A stretch of DNA of 64,000 bases from Pseudoalteromonas carrageenovora IAM 12662 (GTDB taxonomy: Bacteria; Pseudomonadota; Gammaproteobacteria; Enterobacterales; Alteromonadaceae): contig NZ_LT965928.1 in NCBI RefSeq assembly GCF_900239935.1, positions 2,745,520-2,809,519 of the forward strand, given 5' to 3'. Below are positions 39,236-48,839 of the stretch, piece by piece. Position numbers and translations under genes: made by a program. Numbering within the stretch: the stretch's first letter is position 1; every line of letters starts with the position of its first letter. The notes under the pieces are model-generated. The model had not been told where the DNA came from. It made no database searches and saw nothing but the letters and a program-made list of their open reading frames with translations.

Positions 39236-40237
39236 ATGAGCAACACCATGTCTAACAATAATGAAAATAGTAGAGCAAATAACACCAACAACGCTGTATC
39301 TGCATTAATGAGCAGCATTTCTAATACCGTTAACAATGAAAAAATAAGCGCGATTATTAATGTTACTAATGTGATGGCCGATGCTATTTTTATTGTAAAT
39401 GCACACGGTGTATTTGAGTCTGTAAATCCGATTGCTGCAAAGTTTTTTAATATGCCACTTGAAGCCATAATTGGTAAAAAGTGGCAATCGTTTTTACAAG
39501 AGCAATATAGAGACGATTACAATTACATGTTTGAAAGTTGGAAAAACAATTATCAAACGCCGCTTAACCATGGTCCTAAAGAAGTAAAAATAATTAAAGC
39601 CAATGGTAACTTTTTAGATGTTGAGCTATCTATATCATGTTTACCCGAATCGGTAGTCGCAAATACCCCACTTTTTATTTGTATAATGCATGATATTTCA
39701 AAGCACGTTAAAAAGTATAAAGTACTGGAAAATGTAGCCAAGCTTGATCATCTCACTGGCATTGCTAATCGTTGTACTTTAGAAAAAACCATCATTAAAA
39801 ATTGGCAAGAGTGCATAGTTAACAAGCAGCCTCTTAGCTTTATACTTATTGATATTGATTACTTTAAATTATTTAACGATAACTTTGGCCATGTAAAAGG
39901 TGACAAATGCCTTCAAAAAGTCGCGCGTACAATTGAAGAATGCCTCCCCTCTAAAGACAGTTTAGTAGCTAGGTATGGCGGTGAAGAGTTTGCCGTTGTA
40001 CTACCTCGTTCGCACATTTCAAATGCACAAATGATTGCTAAGCGCATCCAAGATAAAATTCTAAATATTAACTTTAGAGATATTGGCCTACCTGCAAACG
40101 TAAAAATAAGTGTAAGCCAGGGCCTTGCCTGCGAATACGATAATCAGTACAGAACATCTGAAGCATTAGTATGCGCAGCTGACACGGCGTTATATAGAGC
40201 GAAGTCGGAAGGTCGTAATAAATTATGTATAAGGTAA
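39236..40237 (+). CDS. PAS domain diguanylate cyclase (GGEEF)
   Basis: 333 residues: a PAS domain (about 42-160; ADAIFIVNAHGVFESVNPIAAKFF) and a GGDEF domain (about 175-333) with DHLTGIANRCTLE, DIDYFKLFNDNFGHVKGD and the active motif RYGGEEFAVVLP. Cyclic-di-GMP synthase activity is expected since the GGEEF signature is intact. The RXXD inhibitory site is not seen in the residues before GGEEF, so product feedback may be absent. The protein lacks TM segments, so it is probably cytoplasmic. The first ATG is used; a second at 39248 is in frame. Confidence 0.9.
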   Translation: MSNTMSNNNENSRANNTNNAVSALMSSISNTVNNEKISAIINVTNVMADAIFIVNAHGVFESVNPIAAKFFNMPLEAIIGKKWQSFLQEQYRDDYNYMFESWKNNYQTPLNHGPKEVKIIKANGNFLDVELSISCLPESVVANTPLFICIMHDISKHVKKYKVLENVAKLDHLTGIANRCTLEKTIIKNWQECIVNKQPLSFILIDIDYFKLFNDNFGHVKGDKCLQKVARTIEECLPSKDSLVARYGGEEFAVVLPRSHISNAQMIAKRIQDKILNINFRDIGLPANVKISVSQGLACEYDNQYRTSEALVCAADTALYRAKSEGRNKLCIR

Positions 40238-40277
40238 TGTACGACCTATATTGATAGAACCTTTATGTACTGAAATA

Positions 40278-40300
40278 AAAAACCGCACTTAGCGGTTTTT
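40278..40300. terminator. bidirectional terminator between GGDEF gene and Lrp-type gene
   Basis: A 9-bp perfect stem (AAAAACCGC / GCGGTTTTT) with a 5-base loop, between convergent genes. Confidence 0.85.
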
Positions 40301-40314
40301 GTTATTAAATAGGA

Positions 40315-40797
40315 TTATACGTCTATTAGCAGGCCTTTATCTTTTTTGATTTTTTCGATAACCATATAGGTATGATGAGTCCCTACCCCTGGGATATCGA
40401 CTAAATCACCTAGTACCTGCCTGTACTCTTCCATGTTAGACACACGAATTTTTAAAAGGTAGTCATAGCCGCCAGCTACCATGTCACACTCGACGACTTG
40501 TTCTATCCTTAATATGTGCTCTCTGAATACTTTAAATACAGCGGTGTTTGAAGCAACAAGTGATACTTGAACATGCGCCACTAAGCTCTGATTAAGTTTA
40601 GCTTCGCTAAGCTTGGCATAGTAGCCTTCAATATAGCCTTCTTGCTCTAAACGTTTAACACGGTCAAGGCATGGGCTGGCACTTAAATTAACCTGTTTTG
40701 CTAGGTTAACATTCGAAATTCTGCCGTTCTTTTGAAGAACGTCTAATATAGCTAAATCGATACGATCAAGCATGCGTAATCTATTTGGAATGCTCAT
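40315..40797 (-). CDS. Lrp/AsnC family regulator, probable regulator of putA
   Basis: 160 residues: an N-terminal HTH domain (LDRIDLAILDVLQKNGRISNVNLAKQVNLSASPCLDRVKRLEQEGYIEGY) and a C-terminal RAM domain (VQVSLVASNTA...YDYLLKIRVSNMEEYRQVLGDLVDIPGVGTHHTYMVIEKIK). Lrp-family proteins commonly activate putA in proline presence in proteobacteria that lack the PutA DNA-binding domain, and this gene lies divergent from such a putA. A Lrp-type operator sits between them. Function as a proline-responsive regulator is inferred from context, not direct sequence evidence. Confidence 0.88.
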   Translation of the reverse strand: MSIPNRLRMLDRIDLAILDVLQKNGRISNVNLAKQVNLSASPCLDRVKRLEQEGYIEGYYAKLSEAKLNQSLVAHVQVSLVASNTAVFKVFREHILRIEQVVECDMVAGGYDYLLKIRVSNMEEYRQVLGDLVDIPGVGTHHTYMVIEKIKKDKGLLIDV

Positions 40798-40863
40798 AAC
40801 AGAATTTTATGCGGATAAGTTAAATTTATACCCTGTAAATTATCGTAAATCGTGAAATTTAAC

Positions 40864-40878
40864 CAGCATATTCTGCTG
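40864..40878. promoter_or_regulatory. Lrp-type operator between the Lrp gene and putA
   Basis: CAGCATATTCTGCTG matches the E. coli Lrp consensus YAGHAWATTWTDCTR at 14 of 15 positions and is nearly symmetrical. It lies in the 169-bp divergent region, about 90 bp upstream of the putA start and 66 bp upstream of the regulator. Confidence 0.55.
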
Positions 40879-40966
40879 AAATTTATTTAGAATGCACTCA
40901 CAATATCACTGGTAATTTATTGGTAATTAACTTTACTTTAAATCTTAACACTCCTGAGGGTTGCTT

Positions 40967-43900
40967 ATGTTATTCAACGGCGATTTAACAACGACTTGTC
41001 CTATTAGACAAAGAATCCGTGACTTTTACCGCATAGACGAGAATGCGGTTATTGATCATATTTTACCGCTTGCAGAAGTTGGCGTAAAAGCACGAAGCCG
41101 TGCGTGGGAAAGGGCTCGTCAGATTGTTTTAAACATTCGTAAAGACCAAGATGGTCAAAGCGGTGTTGATGCGCTCTTAAACGAATTTTCACTTTCAAGT
41201 GAAGAAGGCGTTGTATTAATGTGTTTGGCCGAAGCACTGCTTCGCGTACCAGATAAAGCAACTCAAGATGTGCTTATTCGCGACAAGTTAGCTAAAGGCG
41301 ATTGGAGCTCTCACTTAGGAAGCAGCGATTCATTATTTGTAAACGCATCTTCTTGGGGATTATTAGTAACCGGTAAAATGGTTAACTACACAGACAAAAC
41401 TAAAGAACAACAGTTCGGTATGCTTAAAAAGACCATTGGTCGTCTAGGCGAGCCGGTTATTCGTAAGTCTGTAAACTTTGCAATGAAAATTATGGGTAAG
41501 CAATTCGTAATGGGTCGTACCATTGACGAAGCAATTGAGCGTGCTGCCGACACAGAGCAAAAAGGCTATGTATATTCTTACGATATGCTAGGCGAAGGCG
41601 CGCGCACCATGAAAGATGCCAAGCGTTACTTTGACAGCTACATGAATGCAATACACTCAATTGGTAAAGCGGCAAATGGCCGTGGACCAGTTAAAAGCCC
41701 GGGTATTTCAGTTAAACTTTCTGCGATTCACCCTCGTTATGAGTTCACTCATAAAGAACGTGTAATGCAAGAAATTGTGCCAAAACTTAAAGAGCTTGCG
41801 CTTGCTGCTAAAAAGTACGATATCGGCTTTACGGTAGATGCTGAAGAAGCTGACCGTTTAGATATTTCTTTAGATGTTATTGAAGCGGTATTTAGCGATA
41901 AAGATCTTGGTGATTGGCAAGGTTTTGGTTTAGCGGTACAGGCTTATCAAAAACGCGCTATTTTTGTAATTGAATGGCTAACTGACCTTGCAACTCGTGT
42001 GGGTCGCAAGATGATGGTACGTTTAGTTAAAGGTGCATACTGGGATACAGAAATCAAAACCACTCAGCAAGATGGTTTAGAGCACTTCCCGGTGTTTACG
42101 CGTAAAGCGACAACTGACGTTTCTTACAAAGCATGTGCAATTAAAATGCTTGAAGCGCGTGACGTGCTTTACCCACAATTTGCAACACACAACGCTTACA
42201 CTGCAGCGACTATTTTAGAAGTTGCTAAAGGCGATAACACAGGTTTTGAATTCCAACGCTTACACGGTATGGGTGAATCATTATTTGACCAAATCGTTAA
42301 CGAAGAAAAAATTCAGTGCCGCGTATATGCGCCAGTAGGTCAGCACGAAGACTTACTTGCTTATCTTGTACGTCGTTTATTAGAAAACGGTGCAAACTCT
42401 TCATTTGTAAATGCAATAGTAGATACAACTAAACCTGTTGAGTCGTTACTACCAGACCCAGTAGAAACACTGCAAGGCCTGCGTAACAAATACAATACGC
42501 AAATTAAAATGCCAATAGACTTATACGGTGAAGAACGTGCCAATTCAAAAGGCATGGATTTAACTGATATTAACGTTATTACCCCTTTCAAAGAAAACCT
42601 TGATATGTGGTTTAACGAGCATTTAATTGAGCCAAGCCAAGTACCAGAAGGCTCACTTGCAGTTAAAAACCCTGCAAACCATAAAGAAATTATTGGCCAC
42701 GTTAAATTACAATCTGGCGATGAAATGAAAACCTTGCTTGCAAATGCAGAAGCCGCATTTGAGACTTGGTCACAAACATCAGTAAAAGAGCGTGCTAACT
42801 TATTACGCCGTGTTGCTGATATTTTAGAGCGTCATCACGATGAGCTAGTGGCTATTTGCATTAAAGAAGCGGGTAAAATTGCGCAAGATGGTATTGATGA
42901 AGTACGTGAAGCTGTTGATTTTTGCCGTTACTACGCAGCGCGCGCTGAAGAGCTTTCTCAAGATGAGCGTTTTGAAGCCCGTGGCGTAATTTTATGTATT
43001 AGCCCATGGAACTTCCCTCTAGCGATTTTCTTAGGCCAAGTGGCTGCTGCTATTGTTACTGGTAACACTGTAATTGCAAAACCAGCTGAGCAAACAAGCT
43101 TAATTGCGCTTCGTGCTATAGAGTTAATGTTATCTGTTGGCTTACCAGAGCATGTTGTACAACCTGTTGTTGCACGCGGTTCAGAAGTTGGTAAAACAAT
43201 TGTCCCTGATGAGCGTATTCAGGCTGTTATGTTTACTGGTTCTACAGAAACAGGCACACTTATTTCTCAAACACTTGCTGCCCGTAACGATATTCAAGTA
43301 CCGTTAATTGCAGAAACAGGTGGTCAGAACTGTATGATTGTGGACTCAACAGCCCTTCCTGAGCAAGTTGTTGACGATGTAATTAGTTCGGGTTTCCAAA
43401 GTGCTGGACAACGTTGTTCTGCTCTTCGTGTGCTGTTTATTCAAGATGACGTAGCTGATGGCATTATTGAAATGCTTAAAGGTGCTTTAGCTGAATTACA
43501 CATTGGCGACCCTTCATTACTTTCAACCGATGTTGGCCCAGTAATTGACGAAAAAGCGCTTAAAAACTTAAACGACCATGTTGAGTACTTAAAAGGTAAT
43601 TCTATACTTCATTACGAGTGTAAAATTCCGGATAACACGCAAAATGGCGCTTACTTCTTTGCTCCTCGCTTATACGAAATTGAAGATTTATCAGTACTTA
43701 AGCGTGAAGTATTTGGCCCATGTGTTCATGTTGTACGCTTTAAATCGAACGATATTGATAATGTGATTGACCAAATAAATAACACAGGATACGGCTTAAC
43801 AATGGGCGTGCATTCACGTATTGAAGAGCGCTGTGAGTATTTAGCTAAAATGTCGCGTGCGGGTAACGTATACGTAAACCGTAACATGATTGGCGCTATT

Positions 43901-44770
43901 GTTGGTGTGCAACCGTTTGGTGGCCGTGGTTTATCAGGTACAGGCCCTAAAGCTGGTGGCCCTAACTACCTTCAACGTTTAGTGAAAGAAAAAGCATCAC
44001 CAGATAACGTGCAAATGACTAACCTGACGCCAGATGAGCTTGATTTACACCACTATAGCGGTGCAAATGAGCAAGTTCAAAAGCTAATGACGAACTCAAT
44101 GCGCGATGAAAAAATTTGGCGTGCAACACCATTAAACGACCGCGTTTCGGCTGTACGACAGTTACTTGCTAAAATTGCTACAGTAGAAATTATTGACGAT
44201 TTAGCAGACGATTTAGCATTAACGCTTTCAGAAGCACGTGCTCAGCTTAACCGCCTTGAAAAACACATGCGTAAGTTTACTACCCTGCCAGGGCCAACGG
44301 GTGAGTCTAATACACTTCACCTTGAAGCGCGTGGTTGTGTAGTGTGTTACGCCGATAAAAGTACTTCATTTAACTTTTGGGCATTGTCTATCATTACTGC
44401 AATTGCCGCAGGTAATACGGTCATCACTGTAGCGTCTGAGCTGTTTTATGATGAAGCGGTTGCCTTTAAAGATAAATTTATCTCTACAGGTGTTGCCGAG
44501 GGCGTATTCCAAGTAGCTAAACCTAATCAGTTACAAGCTATTTTGGCGCATCCTCATTTAGCAGGTGCGGTAGTTGCTGCTCGCTCGTCTCGTTTAGGCT
44601 ACTTCAGCCAACAACTTGCACAGCGCAAAGGGGCAATTTTACCGGTAATTAGCTCTGAGTATTACGATACATTAATTAAGCGCTTAATTACTGAAAAAAC
44701 AATTAGTATTGATACAACAGCATCAGGTGGTAATACCTCGCTAATGACGCTTGTTGAAGATGATGAGTAG
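40967..44770 (+). CDS. putA: bifunctional proline dehydrogenase / glutamate-semialdehyde dehydrogenase PutA (type B)
   Basis: Catabolises proline to glutamate: an FAD proline dehydrogenase then an NAD-dependent aldehyde dehydrogenase. 1267 residues from ATG (a TTG 6 bases upstream is in frame but GAGGG is better spaced for the ATG). PRODH motifs include VSVKLSAIHPRYE-like, FTVDAEEADRLDISL and VRLVKGAYWDTEI. The ALDH part has SPWNFPLAIF, ETGGQNCMIVD and the cysteine-containing QSAGQRCSALRVL. A C-terminal ALDH-like region (about 1080-1267) is present. The N-terminus lacks the ribbon-helix-helix repressor domain of E. coli PutA, so it is type B and needs a separate regulator. Confidence 0.95.
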   Translation: MLFNGDLTTTCPIRQRIRDFYRIDENAVIDHILPLAEVGVKARSRAWERARQIVLNIRKDQDGQSGVDALLNEFSLSSEEGVVLMCLAEALLRVPDKATQDVLIRDKLAKGDWSSHLGSSDSLFVNASSWGLLVTGKMVNYTDKTKEQQFGMLKKTIGRLGEPVIRKSVNFAMKIMGKQFVMGRTIDEAIERAADTEQKGYVYSYDMLGEGARTMKDAKRYFDSYMNAIHSIGKAANGRGPVKSPGISVKLSAIHPRYEFTHKERVMQEIVPKLKELALAAKKYDIGFTVDAEEADRLDISLDVIEAVFSDKDLGDWQGFGLAVQAYQKRAIFVIEWLTDLATRVGRKMMVRLVKGAYWDTEIKTTQQDGLEHFPVFTRKATTDVSYKACAIKMLEARDVLYPQFATHNAYTAATILEVAKGDNTGFEFQRLHGMGESLFDQIVNEEKIQCRVYAPVGQHEDLLAYLVRRLLENGANSSFVNAIVDTTKPVESLLPDPVETLQGLRNKYNTQIKMPIDLYGEERANSKGMDLTDINVITPFKENLDMWFNEHLIEPSQVPEGSLAVKNPANHKEIIGHVKLQSGDEMKTLLANAEAAFETWSQTSVKERANLLRRVADILERHHDELVAICIKEAGKIAQDGIDEVREAVDFCRYYAARAEELSQDERFEARGVILCISPWNFPLAIFLGQVAAAIVTGNTVIAKPAEQTSLIALRAIELMLSVGLPEHVVQPVVARGSEVGKTIVPDERIQAVMFTGSTETGTLISQTLAARNDIQVPLIAETGGQNCMIVDSTALPEQVVDDVISSGFQSAGQRCSALRVLFIQDDVADGIIEMLKGALAELHIGDPSLLSTDVGPVIDEKALKNLNDHVEYLKGNSILHYECKIPDNTQNGAYFFAPRLYEIEDLSVLKREVFGPCVHVVRFKSNDIDNVIDQINNTGYGLTMGVHSRIEERCEYLAKMSRAGNVYVNRNMIGAIVGVQPFGGRGLSGTGPKAGGPNYLQRLVKEKASPDNVQMTNLTPDELDLHHYSGANEQVQKLMTNSMRDEKIWRATPLNDRVSAVRQLLAKIATVEIIDDLADDLALTLSEARAQLNRLEKHMRKFTTLPGPTGESNTLHLEARGCVVCYADKSTSFNFWALSIITAIAAGNTVITVASELFYDEAVAFKDKFISTGVAEGVFQVAKPNQLQAILAHPHLAGAVVAARSSRLGYFSQQLAQRKGAILPVISSEYYDTLIKRLITEKTISIDTTASGGNTSLMTLVEDDE

Positions 44771-44798
44771 TTAACTCAATACTTTTACACTAAAAAAT

Positions 44799-44826
44799 AA
44801 AAAAGGCACTGTAAAGTGCCTTTTTT
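44799..44826 (+). terminator. rho-independent terminator of putA
   Basis: A 12-bp perfect stem (AAAAAAGGCACT / AGTGCCTTTTTT) with a 4-base loop, 29 bp after the putA stop. Confidence 0.9.
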
Positions 44827-44887
44827 ATTAGTCAGTAACGTACATATTTGTTAAATTAACGAAAGATTAACAACAGAAGCCACTAGA

Positions 44888-46081
44888 TTGAAAATTATTC
44901 CCATTTCAAAACTATTACCCGGTATGTTTGTTCAAAGTGTTACTAAACAAACAGGCCGTATAAAGATCAAAAATCAGGGATGGGTAAAAACTCAGGCTGG
45001 TATTGATAAGCTTAAAAATGCCGGTATTTTAGAGATAGAAATAGACCCAGACAAAACCCTCACAGATTCAGTACCTGAAAAAGAACCAACCCAGACATCT
45101 ACTATCATTAAAAAACGTGATCCCTGGCAGAAAGTTCACAGTAGTGAACAAGAAATGGGTAAAGCAAAAAAGCTTTACGACGAAGCTAAAACCTTACAAA
45201 TAAAAGCATTTAAAGATATTAAGGCTGGCCGAGATATAGATATAGCGCCATTTAGAGAGCTTGCCAGTGGTTTTATGGACTCAGTATTTAGAAACCAAGA
45301 TGCCCTTGCATGTTTAACGCAAATGCGCCAAAAAGACGCTTACTTACTTGAGCACTCAATAAACGTGTCTATTTTAATGGGCATTTTTGCAAAACATTTA
45401 GGCATAAATAAAGACCTAATAGTAGAGCTAACAACAGGTGCTTTATTGCATGATATAGGAAAAATAAAAACCCCAGATGAAGTGCTCAACAAACCAGGGC
45501 GTCTAACCGAGGCCGAGTTTGAAATAATGAAGCTACACGCACTTTATTCAAAGCAAATACTAGAAGAGTCTGGATTAACTGGTGTAGCTGTAGATATTGC
45601 TGGTATGCACCATGAACGATTGGATGGCAAAGGCTACCCCTATGGTAAAAAAGGTGATGAAATAAGCTTATATGTTCGCATGGCATCGATTGTAGATGTA
45701 TACGATGCATTAACCGCAGAGCGAGTTTATAAAGCAGGTATGGAGCCTATAAAAGCCTTTAAAATATTAAAAGACGGATGCCCGGACAGTTTTGATGGTG
45801 AGCTATTAACTAAGTTTATCCAGTGTATTGGTATTCACCCTGTAGGTACTCTTGTCAGGTTGTCGAGTCAAAAAGTGGGCTTGGTAACTGAAAGCAACCC
45901 AGCGACCCCCTTAAAGCCTACAGTTAAAACTTTTTATAGTGCTAAACATGGTCGCTATACGGAAGTACAAGATATAGATTTATCAAATAAAAAAACGTCT
46001 GACTCGCTAGAGTCTGCCGTAAAACCAAAAGAATATAATATTGATTTAGAACGCTTTTATAAAAATTCTATTTTACCTTAA
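44888..46081 (+). CDS. HD-GYP domain protein (c-di-GMP phosphodiesterase family)
   Basis: 397 residues, start TTG giving MKIIPISKLLPGMFV, the usual beginning of the DUF3391 N-terminal domain. The HD-GYP domain (about 145-320) holds the HD pair in LLHDIGKIK, the HHE in GMHHERLDGKGYP and DVYDALTAER. All metal-binding and GYP residues are present, so c-di-GMP hydrolysis is plausible. It follows the putA terminator and probably has its own promoter. Confidence 0.92.
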   Translation: MKIIPISKLLPGMFVQSVTKQTGRIKIKNQGWVKTQAGIDKLKNAGILEIEIDPDKTLTDSVPEKEPTQTSTIIKKRDPWQKVHSSEQEMGKAKKLYDEAKTLQIKAFKDIKAGRDIDIAPFRELASGFMDSVFRNQDALACLTQMRQKDAYLLEHSINVSILMGIFAKHLGINKDLIVELTTGALLHDIGKIKTPDEVLNKPGRLTEAEFEIMKLHALYSKQILEESGLTGVAVDIAGMHHERLDGKGYPYGKKGDEISLYVRMASIVDVYDALTAERVYKAGMEPIKAFKILKDGCPDSFDGELLTKFIQCIGIHPVGTLVRLSSQKVGLVTESNPATPLKPTVKTFYSAKHGRYTEVQDIDLSNKKTSDSLESAVKPKEYNIDLERFYKNSILP

Positions 46082-46134
46082 TAAAGCCGCTCAGAACGCG
46101 ATAGTGCGGCTCTATTGATACAACTCCTACCTTA

Positions 46135-47199
46135 TTATTGCGGCCAGTCTTGCAATGCTTTTAAGCTAAACTCGTAACCATCAAAATCAAGTACACTTTG
46201 CTCTGGCGTAATCTCTATTACAGTTAAAACTCCGATGCTTTCACCTTCATGAAGCTCTCGTCCATTTAACTTGATCCAACGTTTATCTGCGCTTGATGAG
46301 TAAATATGCGCCTGATATTTTATGCTTGGTAGCATTGCTTGTAGGCCGTCTGGTAATAGCTCTACAGGGTTAACACGAGAAGAAGTACGAGAGCCTTGAG
46401 TTACTTCGTAATCTTGCTCCTGTTCAGAGTCTTTTATTGCTTGTGCAAACGCGTCTTTTAATTTAGTCGGCACCGCATCTAATTCAGGATCGCTTTGTGT
46501 CGTTGATGTATTTTGCCCTGCATTACTATTAACAGGTTTACCCAGCACTTTATATTTGCTCATATCTAGCCCAGCAGAGCTTGTATTTGGCGTTTGAGGC
46601 TGCATAAACTGTGAGTTTTGCCCTTGTGCATTATAGGCATTGGGGTTGTAGTTCTGCACAGGTTGATTAAATGTATTTTGGCTATAACCATTGGCATTTA
46701 TAGGCATTTTTACATTATAACCTTGCTGAGTTTGCATAGGATTATCATTCATTGGAATATATTGCCCTTGCGGGGTTAGCAGCATTTTTTGCACACCAGA
46801 TTGTGTTTGTACATATACAACCTGACCTTCAATAGACGCTTTATTAGTGCTATCTGCAGTTTTCATAGACTCTAAAGGCGATGATTTATTTGCTGAATTT
46901 AAAGATGCTGTTTGCTCTTCTTCGCTCACTTTTACAGGCGCTTTACTATCCGCTTCAATTTTTGTAGCTTCGTTAAGTACTGGCTTTTCAAAAAAGGGGC
47001 TGCTTTGTAGCCACTTACCACTGGCAAACCCACCAGCGACAGTTATAAAAGCGGCAATACTGCCTCCGAGTAACCACGCTAATTTACGATAACGCTTGAG
47101 TGCTTGTTGTTGTTTTAATTGTTCTGATTGCAAATCGTATTGCTCGGCGCTCATATCTGCTTGTTGCGATTGTTTTAATGCATCTAATAAATAAGACAT
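46135..47199 (-). CDS. general secretion pathway protein B-like (GspB)
   Basis: 354 residues. The N-terminus MSYLLDALKQSQQ and a TM segment (about 43-62) precede a Gln/Asn/Ser-rich region (about 150-260) and the C-terminal GspB domain with YQAHIYSSSADKRWIKLNG and GVLTVIEITPEQSVLDFDGYEFSLKAL. In Aeromonas ExeA-ExeB helps assemble the secretin. Here only A- and B-like genes are present, with no other gsp genes nearby. It is 11 bp after the ATPase gene. Confidence 0.82.
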   Translation of the reverse strand: MSYLLDALKQSQQADMSAEQYDLQSEQLKQQQALKRYRKLAWLLGGSIAAFITVAGGFASGKWLQSSPFFEKPVLNEATKIEADSKAPVKVSEEEQTASLNSANKSSPLESMKTADSTNKASIEGQVVYVQTQSGVQKMLLTPQGQYIPMNDNPMQTQQGYNVKMPINANGYSQNTFNQPVQNYNPNAYNAQGQNSQFMQPQTPNTSSAGLDMSKYKVLGKPVNSNAGQNTSTTQSDPELDAVPTKLKDAFAQAIKDSEQEQDYEVTQGSRTSSRVNPVELLPDGLQAMLPSIKYQAHIYSSSADKRWIKLNGRELHEGESIGVLTVIEITPEQSVLDFDGYEFSLKALQDWPQ

Positions 47200-47210
47200 T
47201 AATCACCTAA

Positions 47211-48128
47211 CTATATAATAAATGAAAGGCCAACACCTGCTGCAAACAATGCAACAAAGGCAAAGCCGTACGAGGTGTATCCACTTGGTTTTGAAGCGCT
47301 ATTATCAGTTGCTATAAAATCCATAGGTAATGACTCTTGCGCTGATTTTTTTATTATATCGCTATCAACTATTAGCTGTTGCTTTGCAAAAGCCCCTACT
47401 AATGCCCGCTCACATACTAAGTTCATCAAGCGAGGCACTCCGCCAGTTAACTGATGTACAGTTTGCATGGCATCCATTGAAAATACTCCTTTATCACAGC
47501 CTGCTATATGTAAACGGTGCTTAATATAAGCCACCGTTTGCCCTTGCGTTAACGGTAATAAGTGATATCGAGCAGTAATTCGCTGAGCAAGTTGCCTTAA
47601 TTCATTTCGTTTTAATAGCTCTTGCAATTCAGGTTGCCCTACTAGCACTATTTGCAGTAACTTTTTATGATCAGTTTCTATGTTAGTTAATAAGCGTAAC
47701 TGCTCTAGTACATCAGGTGCTAATAATTGGGCTTCATCAATAATAAGTATGGTGTGGCCACCCGACTTATTATTCATTTCTAAATGCTGTTTAATAATAT
47801 CGGTTAGGCTTTTTAGTGTGGCATTTTGCGAGTCGTAACTAATTTTTAGCTCATCACAAATACTTGCTAAAAGTTCAAGCTCTGATAACGCAGGGTTATG
47901 GATCATTGCCACTTGCGTATTTTCTGGCAGCTGCTCTAACATACTGCGCGTAATAGTTGTTTTACCTGTGCCTACTTCGCCCGTTAATAATACAAAGCCG
48001 CCATCTTCACCCAATCCATAGGTTAGGTGTGCTAATGCTTCTTTGTGGCGTTCACTTAAAAATAAGTAATGAGGGTTAGGCGAGATCGAAAAAGGTTTTT
48101 CGCTTAGGCCAAAATAGCTTAAATACAC
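47211..48128 (-). CDS. ExeA/GspA-like AAA ATPase
   Basis: 305 residues, GTG start. MYLSYFGLSEKPFSISPNPHYLFLSERHKEAL is the typical ExeA opening; Walker A is GEVGTGKTT (about 51-59), Walker B is HTILIIDEAQLL (about 124-135). A C-terminal hydrophobic segment (GYTSYGFAFVALFAAGVG) could anchor it to the membrane. It is much shorter than Aeromonas ExeA (547) and lacks the C-terminal peptidoglycan-binding domain. AAGGAAT precedes the GTG. It is 11 bp upstream of the GspB-like gene, forming a two-gene unit. Confidence 0.82.
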   Translation of the reverse strand: MYLSYFGLSEKPFSISPNPHYLFLSERHKEALAHLTYGLGEDGGFVLLTGEVGTGKTTITRSMLEQLPENTQVAMIHNPALSELELLASICDELKISYDSQNATLKSLTDIIKQHLEMNNKSGGHTILIIDEAQLLAPDVLEQLRLLTNIETDHKKLLQIVLVGQPELQELLKRNELRQLAQRITARYHLLPLTQGQTVAYIKHRLHIAGCDKGVFSMDAMQTVHQLTGGVPRLMNLVCERALVGAFAKQQLIVDSDIIKKSAQESLPMDFIATDNSASKPSGYTSYGFAFVALFAAGVGLSFII

Positions 48129-48238
48129 CGTGATATTCCTTCGTAATTAAATCACGGCCTATAATGGCAAAAAAACACACTAAGTAACAATCTTATAAGC
48201 ACTTTATTGGTGAAATAACGTAAATTTATGTAAAACAA

Positions 48239-48266
48239 AAAAGCACAGCGTTAAAGCTGTGCTTTT
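48239..48266 (-). terminator. rho-independent terminator of the DUF1566 pair
   Basis: An 11-bp perfect stem (AAAAGCACAGC / GCTGTGCTTTT) with a 6-base loop, 46 bp after the stop of the DUF1566 gene on the minus strand. Confidence 0.85.
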
Positions 48267-48311
48267 GTTACGATGCCAATAAATACTGCATCATTTAAAT
48301 AGTGGTTTATA

Positions 48312-48830
48312 TTATTTTTCGTAACGAACTAAGCGTAAATACACGTTGCTTGTTTTAGCATGTAAACTATTTAACCCGCTATCAAACTGATATACCCACG
48401 CTGAGCTCATTGTGCTTACACCTGATGTATTAGACCAATAATTTTGTAACTTAGTGCCTAAAAATACATCTTCATTAATACTTGGCTCTGTACAGCTGTG
48501 CTCTAAAATACTCGCCAGCTCTTTAATATTAGGCACTTGCCAATCATCGTAATCGGCGGTTGTATCATTTTTTGCTCCGCGCAGAGCTTCTTGCCAATTA
48601 ATAGAAGGTGTAGACCCTTCGCAAAGTTCTGTATCCTCGTTGTAGGTTTGCGAATAGCTACATCGTTGCCACATTAAACCTGTTTCACTGTCTGATACAG
48701 TACCGTCTGTATTTATAGTAAACCTATCTGTTGCGGTTGTAGTGTCTGCACCTGCGTAACATGTTTGTTCAGCAGCAACATTAAAGCTAAACGCGGTAGC
48801 AGCTAGAACATAGAGTAATTTTAATTTCAT
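48312..48830 (-). CDS. secreted DUF1566 (Lcl C-terminal-like) protein
   Basis: 172 residues with a signal peptide (MKLKLLYVLAATAFSFNVAA). The DUF1566 domain covers most of the rest: DSETGLMWQRCSYSQ, NWQEAL, DDWQVPNIKELASIL and a terminal AWVYQFDSG...VYLRLVRYEK. Five cysteines after the signal peptide suggest disulfides. GGAGAAA precedes the second ATG by about 6 bases, which is used here; an ATG 3 bases upstream is in frame. It is 9 bp after the larger DUF1566 lipoprotein gene and followed by the terminator at 48239. Confidence 0.8.
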   Translation of the reverse strand: MKLKLLYVLAATAFSFNVAAEQTCYAGADTTTATDRFTINTDGTVSDSETGLMWQRCSYSQTYNEDTELCEGSTPSINWQEALRGAKNDTTADYDDWQVPNIKELASILEHSCTEPSINEDVFLGTKLQNYWSNTSGVSTMSSAWVYQFDSGLNSLHAKTSNVYLRLVRYEK

Positions 48831-48839
48831 CATTTTCTC

